This document shows positions 1-7,176 of a stretch of 43,208 nt of DNA, piece by piece. Within the stretch, counting starts at the first letter, position 1. Each line of letters begins with the position of its first letter. The DNA lies in assembly GCA_944325415.1 (NCBI GenBank), contig CALUZW010000019.1, forward strand, positions 1 through 43,208, written 5' to 3'. The notes beneath the pieces are model-generated. The model saw only the letters and a list, made by a program, of their open reading frames with translations. It did not search any database and was not told the DNA's origin. The translations under genes and the position numbers were made by a program. Source of the DNA: an uncultured Bacteroidales bacterium. GTDB taxonomy: Bacteria > Bacteroidota > Bacteroidia > Bacteroidales > UBA11471.

Positions 1-3000
1 GTTTCACCACAAGTGTGGTCGTGCCGGCGCCCTTGATGTGTATGCGGCCCTCAACGATGGTTGCTACCGTCTCATCGGTGATGGTGTAGCTTATCTCGCC
101 TCGGTTGTTGTTGGTCGTTACAGCCGGCAGCGCAAACGGCAGATCGCCGTAGACCTTCTCGCCTATCTCGGCTACCGACAATGCGGTGGTTACCGAACCG
201 ATGGTCAGGGTACCATTGGTATAGACAAAGGTATAAAGGTCGGAAACTCCGCCCGAAAGAACGATGGGGAAACTTCCCAAAGAGAGCGTGTCGGCCACAC
301 AGGTAGCGACAGGCTTTTGGGTAAGGCTCTCTTCATTATCGCCGGCCACAAAGCCTTCGTAGGAGATGACAAACTCAGGATTAGGTTCTCCGTAGTTGCG
401 GGAGGCATCGTCGACACGCACATACAACGGACGCTTGTTGACGGTAAGGGGCAGGGAGATTTCTTCGGAGGCGGCAAAATTGTCCGAAGCGGCCTGTTTC
501 AGCAGAATATTCGTAACACCGGGGGCCACCACCGTTACCTCGCCGTTCTCGACGGTTGCGACACGTGTATCTTCAACCACATAGTCGACCGGCGACTCGT
601 CGTTGTTGGTCGTTACCACCAACCGGAATGTATCGTCGCCATAGAGCTTCACGGGCACCTCCTCGACTGCCAGCTTCGTGGCGGCAGGTTCTACCGACAA
701 GGTTCCGGTGCGGTACGACAACGTATAGTTTTGGGCCGATGCACCACTCACCCGTATATCATAGGTAGCGACAGGCGATTCGGTCTGGGCATCACATTCG
801 GCCACGGGAAGCGACGCGAGCGATGTCTCGTCATCGCCGGCCACAAAGCCTTCGTAAGCGAAAGTGAATTCGGGATTTTCCTCGCGATAGAAACGGGCGG
901 TATCAACCGCAGTAATCGTCAGCGGAGCTTTCTCGACCACATAGGTAAAGAAGTTGGAGACACCCTGCGTATAGTTCGACGAGGCGGTCTGCATGGCAAT
1001 AATCATGGTCTGACCGGCCCGCTTGGGGGTCAACATACCATCTACGACCTCCACCACCGAAGGATCGGAGATGGCATAGATGATTTCGCTCTCGGTATTG
1101 TTCGACGAGATATCGAGCCGGCAGGGTTCATCGCCGTAAACAGCGGTATCGGGGGTAACAATGGTAATAACCGTCGAGGCCGGATTGATAGTGAGTTTTC
1201 CCGGGAGATATTCGATGGTATAATTGGCAGCCTCGGCTCCTTCGGGAGTGATGGTATAGGTACCGACAGGCGACAGCGAATCGGCCTCCCAACGAAGTAC
1301 GGGCTTCACCGCCAGCGACGAGGTGTCGTCGTCGTAAACAAAACCGGTATAGGAGAACTCTCCTGCGGGATTGGGTTCGCCATAGGGACGCTCGGTATCG
1401 ACGGCCCGTATCGAGAGCATGGCTTTCTTCACGACAATCTCTATCGTATCGGAGCCGGCCAGGAAGTTCTCGCTCGTATCCTGAACAGCCACCAGCGATG
1501 TCGTTCCCACGCCCACAATCTGGATTTTGTCGTCTTTCACCACAGCCACTCCGGCATCGAGGGTCTTGAAGAGCAGTTCCTGCTCGTCGTTGTTTTTCTC
1601 CACTTCGGGCAAGGCAAAGGCCGGCTGTCCGTAGGTAAGGGTATCGACCCGGGCTATTTCGATATGCGAAGGTGCGGGGTAAATCGAGAGGGTACCGTCG
1701 ACATAGGTAAAGTCGTAATTGGCCGCCTCGGCTCCCGAAGCCTTCACGACATAGTCGCCCACCTTGGCATCGGCACCGGCTTCGTGGGTCGCTACCGGCC
1801 ACACGCCGACAGCCGCAGTATCGTCGTCGTTGACAAAGCCGCTGAACAGGAATGTAAATTCGGGATTCTCCTCACGATAGAGACGCGAGGTGTCGGCTAC
1901 CGTCACCGTGAGCATCGCCTTGTCGACAGTAAGAGGCACCTCTACGGTATCGGAGGCATGGTAATAGGCCGACTCGTCCTGATAAACCGAGAGAACAGTC
2001 TTTCCGGCACCCTTTATAACGACACTTCCCTCGGCAAATGCAGCCACGGCATCGTTGTCGACAAGGGCGTGCAGCTCTCCGTCGGGATTGGTCGAGGTCA
2101 GGGCCACCGGCTCGCTGCCGTAGACCACACGAATGGAATCGCCGTTGATAACAGGCGTGAGCTTATCGACCGTCAGCATGGCACCATCGACATAGACCAG
2201 TTCGTAATTGTCGGCCACACCACCCGAAAGGGTAATGGGATACTCACCGGGGTCGGAATCGGCCACCGCTGTGGTATGAGCCGTCGGTAACTCACTGAGG
2301 GCAGAGAGGGTATCGCCGTTGACAAAACCGCTGTACAGGATTTCAAAAACGGGATTCTCTTCCTTATAAAGACGTATCGTATCGGAAACAGATACCGAGA
2401 GAAGGGCTTTTTTCACCACCAGGGCTACCGAGTCGGTAGCAGCGCCGTAATTCTCAGACTCTTGTTGGGAAACCTTGATCCATGTCGTTCCGGCCGAGAG
2501 AATATGTATCATATCGCCCGAAAGACGAGCCACCGATGTATCGGCCACGGCATAGGTATATTCGCCACCGGCATTCGGCGAAGAGACGACCGGCAACGCA
2601 ATGGGTGCGGCGCCATAGACCGTCGTGTCGATGGGGGTGATGACAAGGCTGGTCTTCAAGGGCTCAATGGTAAGCTGACCGGGACGGTACTCGATTTCGT
2701 AATTGTCGGCCGCAGCACCCGAAAGGGTAATAGCATAGGTTCCCACACCAGTCTCGGCCGTAGCTTTGGTAGCAACAACCGGTTCGGCGGTGAGTACCTC
2801 GGGGCCTTCTCCGTTGACAAACCCTTCATACACGATGCGGAACTCGGGGTTCTCCGTACCGTAAAGGCGCGAGGTATCGGCCACAGAGATAATGAGCGGG
2901 GCTTTGCCTACGATGAGCTGTATCTGCGTCTCGACAAGTTCGGTAAAATGTTCGGTTGCCGGTTGCGAAACGGTCAGCGTCGTTTCGCCGAGCGCTTTGA

Positions 3001-3402
3001 CCACGATGCGACCATCCTCGTCGAGTTCGGCAATGGAGGTGTCTTCTATCGTGCAGACGAGCTTCGACTCGATATTGTTGGTCTCCACCACAAAGGGAGC
3101 ATCGCCATATACCTTATATATAGGCTCGGTCGACACCTCGGTCAGAGCCTGCGAGATGGTGAGCTTGGCCGGCTCTTCGGCAAATATGAATTCATAACGG
3201 TCGGAAGCTCCACCCGAAAGGGTAATATCGTACACGCCAAAATCGGATTCGAGCGTGGCATTGGAAGTTGCCACAGGCTCCTGTTGCAAGACCGAAGCAT
3301 CGTCGTCGAGCAGGAAGCCTTCGTAGATAAGGCGGAAGTCGGGGTCGGGTTTGTGGTAATAGCGGGTGGTATCGGCCACGGAAACATGCAGGGGGGCCTT
3401 GG
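1..3402 (-). repeat. Seven tandem ~490-bp coding repeats (MBG units)
   Basis: Within the giant gene the phrase translated as (Y/F)xGF(V/L) recurs near positions 350, 850, 1340, 1840, 2325, 2818 and 3311, a spacing of about 485-500 bp. Each unit opens with K(A/R)(P/M/L)L and ends with a TTLxV-type strand before the next unit. The units are diverged at nucleotide level, so this is an old protein-domain array rather than a fresh duplication. A half-unit precedes the array at about 3403-3645. The last unit in the window ends almost exactly at base 2, so the array probably continues. Confidence 0.88.
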
Positions 3403-5368
3403 TTACCGTCAGCTTTCCGGGTACGGGAGCAAAGGTGTACCAGGGGTCCTCACCCCCACTGACCGTGAGTTCATAATCGCCGGCAGGCGACGAAGGTACG
3501 GCTGTGGTTACCACCTCGGGGTCTTGCGCCACCGAAGTATGCTCGCCTATCCAGCCCGAATATTCAAAGATATACTCCTGCGGATTTTCCTGCCCGTACA
3601 TACGGGAGGTATCGGCGATATGCACCTGCAAGGGATATTTTTCAACCACGGCGGCTTGCTCGGCAGGCAGGAATACGAAGCCCGACCACTGCGAAGCGAC
3701 CTTCACCGTATAGGCTCCCGGGAGGATATTGCCCCAAAGCAGTTGGAGTGCATCGGCTACCACCGTATCGCGAACAAGTGCCTCGTCTTCGCCATAAAGA
3801 GAGACGGTATAGGCATCGGCCTCTTCGACGGCATTCCAGGAGACACGCAGAGAGAATGGTGTCTCACCGGCCGAGGTCTCAATGGTCGAAGGGGGAACCA
3901 GCTCCCATGAACGGGCAGCCAAGGTGGCAAAGGGGGTGGCACCGTCGTCGGCCAAGGCACGCACTTTCAAGGTGTAGTTGGTACCGGGTATAAGACCCGA
4001 CACCTGATAGGTGGTGTCGGCCAGAGTAACATCATCGACCGGCTCGGCACCATCGGTTTTCTCAACAACGACATTATAGGTAAGGTCTTGGCCCACCGAC
4101 TTCCACGACAGAGAGATATCGGTCTTGCCGATTACCTGATAAGAAATCTCTTTGGGGGTAGGAACGCAACGGGGGGTAAACGACACCTCTTCCGACGAAA
4201 ATCCTTTATAGTCGGTGCGCAGCCGGGCCTCGTAGGAGAGCGTGGGGTCGAGGTCGGCATCGAGCGAAGCCGACGAGCCGGTGAGGTCGGTAACCTCAGC
4301 AGCCATATTACCGTCGGCCGTATAGAAGCGCACACTGTATGTTACGACATCGTCGACGGCACTCCACGACGCAGACACCGGTGTCGACTCAAAGATTGTC
4401 CCCACCGTAAAATCCTGGGGAGCGGGTATGTAGCTGTCGGTCTTGACCAACCCCGAAGCAAAGCCCGAACTGAGCCCGCCGGGATAGTTGGCACACACAC
4501 GCACCGAATAGGCGGCGTCGGGGGTGAGGCCTGTCATGGTATAGCCGGGGGTCGAGACGGTCTCTTCGGCCTCGACCTCATTGAGGGCGTTACGCATCTG
4601 TATGGTGTAGCTCTCGGCACCGGAGACCGGAGACCAGGTTACGGGCAGCTTGTGGAAAGTAGCCTCACCGGCCTCGATATTGGTCGGGGCGCAAAGACCC
4701 ACCACGGCTTGCGTGAAAGATACGATACCATCGGTAACGGTTATCGTCGCATCGTGCCGGGCCAGGTCAGAGGGGTCATAGGTCACCGTGACATCGGCCG
4801 TGGTGACCGCCTGCTCGATGGTGGTAGAAGAGACCGATGCGGTAAAAGCGGGATTGCTCGACGAGACCGTGAGAGGGGCTGCGGCATTGGAGTAGCGCAC
4901 CGAGAAGGTCTGCGTCTTCACATCATCGGCTCCCGAACCCGAAGTAAAACTGGCAAGATTTATGTCACCGGCCTCGATATACCGCGCGCGCGTTACCTTT
5001 ACATTGCGGAAGTGTTTGTTGCCGACAGCTCCCGTCTCGGTATACATTTTTATCTTGGTAGCCCGGCGGTCGAGCGTATAGGTCAAGGACTGCCAATCCT
5101 TGGTAAGCATATCCAGCGTAGCAACCCGTATCCACGCCCCGTCTACATACTGGTCGAGATAGCAGTTACCACTGCCTCCAAATCCCCATATTGTGGAATA
5201 TTTTCCTTCAAAGGTCAGGACGCCGGCCTCACCATTGATATCGTACTCGGTCGAAGAGATGGTAGAAAAACTTCGTTCGTTTGCATCGTCGAGTACATAG
5301 CTCTCGGCTCGCGCAGGGAGAGAGACACACAACAACAAGCACACAACCAGTGCATACAGTTTTTTCAT
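1..5368 (-). CDS. Giant secreted MBG/fibronectin-III repeat protein, C-terminus beyond window
   Basis: The minus-strand frame is open from the ATG at 5368 to the window edge without a stop, giving at least 1789 codons; the rest lies beyond base 1. The start is chosen because it opens a classical signal peptide (MKKLYALVVCLLLCVSLPARA, cut near residue 21). Residues about 22-145 look like a discoidin-like beta-sandwich (GFGGSGNCYLDQYVDGAWIRV) and 150-225 like an Ig-like domain. Four fibronectin-III-like domains follow at about 226-310, 313-400, 400-488 and 490-575. From about 575 one MBG half-unit is followed by seven full units of about 163 residues. Each full unit has a YG-type half (ADTSRLYGTENPEF, then YEGF, then LSGG..NY..) and a second half (VYG..P.AL.., then G.GTT.L.V). 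No catalytic motif is visible. I infer a surface or extracellular adhesin-like or matrix protein; the missing C-terminus, perhaps a sorting domain, would decide the anchoring. Confidence 0.9.
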   Translation of the reverse strand, partial: MKKLYALVVCLLLCVSLPARAESYVLDDANERSFSTISSTEYDINGEAGVLTFEGKYSTIWGFGGSGNCYLDQYVDGAWIRVATLDMLTKDWQSLTYTLDRRATKIKMYTETGAVGNKHFRNVKVTRARYIEAGDINLASFTSGSGADDVKTQTFSVRYSNAAAPLTVSSSNPAFTASVSSTTIEQAVTTADVTVTYDPSDLARHDATITVTDGIVSFTQAVVGLCAPTNIEAGEATFHKLPVTWSPVSGAESYTIQMRNALNEVEAEETVSTPGYTMTGLTPDAAYSVRVCANYPGGLSSGFASGLVKTDSYIPAPQDFTVGTIFESTPVSASWSAVDDVVTYSVRFYTADGNMAAEVTDLTGSSASLDADLDPTLSYEARLRTDYKGFSSEEVSFTPRCVPTPKEISYQVIGKTDISLSWKSVGQDLTYNVVVEKTDGAEPVDDVTLADTTYQVSGLIPGTNYTLKVRALADDGATPFATLAARSWELVPPSTIETSAGETPFSLRVSWNAVEEADAYTVSLYGEDEALVRDTVVADALQLLWGNILPGAYTVKVASQWSGFVFLPAEQAAVVEKYPLQVHIADTSRMYGQENPQEYIFEYSGWIGEHTSVAQDPEVVTTAVPSSPAGDYELTVSGGEDPWYTFAPVPGKLTVTKAPLHVSVADTTRYYHKPDPDFRLIYEGFLLDDDASVLQQEPVATSNATLESDFGVYDITLSGGASDRYEFIFAEEPAKLTISQALTEVSTEPIYKVYGDAPFVVETNNIESKLVCTIEDTSIAELDEDGRIVVKALGETTLTVSQPATEHFTELVETQIQLIVGKAPLIISVADTSRLYGTENPEFRIVYEGFVNGEGPEVLTAEPVVATKATAETGVGTYAITLSGAAADNYEIEYRPGQLTIEPLKTSLVITPIDTTVYGAAPIALPVVSSPNAGGEYTYAVADTSVARLSGDMIHILSAGTTWIKVSQQESENYGAATDSVALVVKKALLSVSVSDTIRLYKEENPVFEILYSGFVNGDTLSALSELPTAHTTAVADSDPGEYPITLSGGVADNYELVYVDGAMLTVDKLTPVINGDSIRVVYGSEPVALTSTNPDGELHALVDNDAVAAFAEGSVVIKGAGKTVLSVYQDESAYYHASDTVEVPLTVDKAMLTVTVADTSRLYREENPEFTFLFSGFVNDDDTAAVGVWPVATHEAGADAKVGDYVVKASGAEAANYDFTYVDGTLSIYPAPSHIEIARVDTLTYGQPAFALPEVEKNNDEQELLFKTLDAGVAVVKDDKIQIVGVGTTSLVAVQDTSENFLAGSDTIEIVVKKAMLSIRAVDTERPYGEPNPAGEFSYTGFVYDDDTSSLAVKPVLRWEADSLSPVGTYTITPEGAEAANYTIEYLPGKLTINPASTVITIVTPDTAVYGDEPCRLDISSNNTESEIIYAISDPSVVEVVDGMLTPKRAGQTMIIAMQTASSNYTQGVSNFFTYVVEKAPLTITAVDTARFYREENPEFTFAYEGFVAGDDETSLASLPVAECDAQTESPVATYDIRVSGASAQNYTLSYRTGTLSVEPAATKLAVEEVPVKLYGDDTFRLVVTTNNDESPVDYVVEDTRVATVENGEVTVVAPGVTNILLKQAASDNFAASEEISLPLTVNKRPLYVRVDDASRNYGEPNPEFVISYEGFVAGDNEESLTQKPVATCVADTLSLGSFPIVLSGGVSDLYTFVYTNGTLTIGSVTTALSVAEIGEKVYGDLPFALPAVTTNNNRGEISYTITDETVATIVEGRIHIKGAGTTTLVVK

Positions 5369-5457
5369 TATCATATTGGTTTACTATTATTTATCTAGAA
5401 AAGGGTCCTTTACAAGGGATTTTCATGAATGTTCACTTTTATCTAAAAAATTCTGTA

Positions 5458-5465
5458 CAAAGGTA
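5458..5465 (-). promoter_or_regulatory. Candidate -7 box for the giant repeat gene
   Basis: On the minus strand these bases read TACCTTTG, matching the Bacteroides -7 consensus TAnnTTTG. They lie about 90 nt upstream of the start at 5368. I do not see a good TTTG -33 element at the expected distance, so this is only a candidate. The rest of the 509-nt gap 5369-5877 is AT-rich and holds the inverted repeats listed separately, with no credible gene. Confidence 0.4.
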
Positions 5466-5726
5466 CTTCATTTGCTGCCTCGCCTTTATTTATTCACATT
5501 TATTAATAGATTATATTCTTTTTACATCGTCATCGCGATGGACAACCGGGAGGAGTACAAGAATATTTACACGCTGTATTTCTGATTATTATAAAATCAC
5601 TCCGACTCTATACTGCATACCATGCCGATTTTTGGATATAGCTCAGTATGTAAATATATGTAAACACAAGTAAAGATACAATACAAAAACTTTATATATG
5701 GCTTTCGGTTTTGTCGGTTTCCAACA

Positions 5727-5743
5727 TTTTGATTCAATCAAAA
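5727..5743. repeat. Short AT-rich inverted repeat in intergenic gap
   Basis: TTTTGATT and AATCAAAA are perfect 8-nt arms around a single central base. It lies between the AraC-type gene and the giant gene, about 360 nt upstream of the giant gene's start. It could be an operator, but AT-rich palindromes of this length also occur by chance. Confidence 0.3.
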
Positions 5744-5809
5744 CGGTGAAGGGTATGTGGAAAAGAAGAGATGGGGCTGACTACCGGGGTACGGCGGGTG
5801 ACAAAGAGA

Positions 5810-5841
5810 GGAGCCTCTCTCCTACCGTGGAGAGAGGCTCC
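5810..5841 (-). terminator. Hairpin downstream of AraC-type gene
   Basis: GGAGCCTCTCT (5810-5820) and AGAGAGGCTCC (5831-5841) form a perfect 11-bp stem with a 10-nt loop, 37 nt past the AraC-type stop codon. The minus-strand sequence after the stem (TCTCTTTGTC) is only moderately T-rich, so it may be a weak intrinsic terminator. Confidence 0.6.
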
Positions 5842-5877
5842 AATATATGACTTATGCCTGTTGCCATAGGCAACGTA

Positions 5878-6873
5878 CTATTTCTTACGGGCGGCCTCCA
5901 TCTCTTCCAATAAATCCTTGGGAGGCTCAGGCAGATCGGGTAAATCGGGTCGACGTGAAGTACGCGACGCACCCATTTCTCCTCCACGTATATAATTGCG
6001 GTATTCAAGGGGTGTAAAGCCGGTTTTCTTTTTAAAGAGAGAAAAGAAATGTTCTGCCGATTTGTAATTAAGCATATAAGATATTTCTTTTACCGAATGC
6101 GATGTCCGCATAAGCAGGTCTTCGGCCTTTTTTATTTTCAACTCTTGAAAATACTTGGCGGGTGCATATCCGGTGTAATCTTTGAATACTTTACGGAACC
6201 AACTATACGAAAGATTGAGATTCTCGGCCAATTCCTCCACATCGATATTCTTATAAAGATTTTCTATCATGATGATTTTGGAACGCTCAATCTTCTGACT
6301 GATGCTGTCTTCTTCAAAGATACGATTGCTCGACACATAACAAATAAGTCCCAATATGTGCATCACAATTCCGGAGAGACACTGCTGCGAAGCATTCTTG
6401 CCACTGTTGGCCACCTCTATGGCCTGCTGGAAGAGCTTTACCAGATCGGCATTGAAACCCACTTTCAGTACCGGATTGTCGGCGGTGATACGGGCCTGGC
6501 GGAACCAAAGTTCGGCCACAGGACCGTTGAAACCGATATAGTATTCGTTCCAGCCCATTTTCTCCGAAGGTGAATAAGTGTGCCACTGCCCGGGGAACAG
6601 GCAAAGCAACGAGCCTTTAACAAGAGGTTGTGCCGGGGTGCAGTCCGAAGTAAAAGAGCCCGCCCCCTTGGTTATATAAAGCAACTGAAACTCCTGCAAG
6701 ACACGTCCCTTACTCACATTGAAAAAGTAGCCCGACGGGTGATCTTTGAGAGGGTAATGCTCACCGGCCTTAATACTTTGGAACCCCACGGTATTGACAT
6801 AAACGCCGAAATGCATATCAGTTTTTGTGGCGTTGAGATAACTGATATCGTTCTCCAAATCGTTGTAATCCAT
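5878..6873 (-). CDS. AraC-family transcriptional regulator
   Basis: This 331-residue protein has an N-terminal AraC-type cupin sensor (FQLLYITKGAGSFTSD, then KGSLLCLFPGQWHTYSP) and a C-terminal AraC/XylS double helix-turn-helix. The HTH shows the usual landmarks: IDVEELAENLNLSYSWFRKV, then a helix ending ISYMLNYKSAEHFFSLFKKK, then GFTPLEYRN. A charged, proline-rich tail of about 40 residues follows the DNA-binding domain. The frame is open back to 6972, but I chose the Met at 6873 (MDYNDLEN) because a good promoter lies at 6930-6959 and the longer start would be upstream of it. Such proteins usually sense a small molecule, often a sugar, and activate nearby genes. The ligand is unknown. The flanking minus-strand genes for secreted proteins are plausible targets by position only. 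Confidence 0.9.
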   Translation of the reverse strand: MDYNDLENDISYLNATKTDMHFGVYVNTVGFQSIKAGEHYPLKDHPSGYFFNVSKGRVLQEFQLLYITKGAGSFTSDCTPAQPLVKGSLLCLFPGQWHTYSPSEKMGWNEYYIGFNGPVAELWFRQARITADNPVLKVGFNADLVKLFQQAIEVANSGKNASQQCLSGIVMHILGLICYVSSNRIFEEDSISQKIERSKIIMIENLYKNIDVEELAENLNLSYSWFRKVFKDYTGYAPAKYFQELKIKKAEDLLMRTSHSVKEISYMLNYKSAEHFFSLFKKKTGFTPLEYRNYIRGGEMGASRTSRRPDLPDLPEPPKDLLEEMEAARKK

Positions 6874-6929
6874 AGTTAATATTGGTCTCACTAAACCCTG
6901 ATTGTTAGGTACACAAAAATCGAGATAGA

Positions 6930-6971
6930 CAAAAGTAATAAAAATTTTCTCATATGCAATTCGTAATTGCA
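6930..6971 (-). promoter_or_regulatory. AraC-type gene promoter overlapped by inverted repeat
   Basis: On the minus strand TTG (complement of 6957-6959) is followed by 19 nt and then TACTTTTG (complement of 6930-6937), fitting the Bacteroides -33/-7 pattern. Transcription would begin near 6926 and leave a leader of about 50 nt. The -33 bases sit inside a perfect 7-bp inverted repeat, TGCAATT (6955-6961) and AATTGCA (6965-6971). That arrangement suggests an operator, possibly for autoregulation. Confidence 0.55.
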
Positions 6972-7127
6972 AAAATTACAGACAGATAGCATTTTTTGCC
7001 ATAGATATTTCCGATTCTTTCGGAATAATAAACCAGCAAGTGGGCAAACGAAATAAAACATAAGAAAAAAAGATTATTTATAACTATCTACCCTTATAGC
7101 ATCACGGGCCACGTTTATATAAAATAA

Positions 7128-7154
7128 GCAGGGGCGGTCGACGACCGCCCCTGC
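7128..7154 (-). terminator. Strong hairpin terminator after the 960-residue secreted protein gene
   Basis: GCAGGGGCGGTCG (7128-7140) and CGACCGCCCCTGC (7142-7154) form a 13-bp GC-rich stem 22 nt past the stop codon. On the minus strand it is followed by a T/A-rich stretch (TTATTTTATAT), as expected for an intrinsic terminator. The rest of the 303-nt gap 6874-7176 holds only the AraC-type promoter region. Confidence 0.8.
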
Positions 7155-7176
7155 ACATATGAGAGAATATCAATGA

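Noticed and set aside
38..2290. 750-codon plus-strand open frame
   Set aside because: It is antisense to the giant minus-strand gene. The minus frame has a signal peptide and clear repeating domains, while the plus frame's protein has no recognisable features.
1..3402. Regular repeats resembling a CRISPR or satellite array
   Set aside because: The period is about 490 bp, the units are diverged and all in one reading frame, so they are protein-domain repeats.
5376..5585. 69-codon plus-strand ORF in the gap upstream of the giant gene
   Set aside because: AT-rich, no RBS or domain, and it overlaps the likely promoter region of the giant gene.
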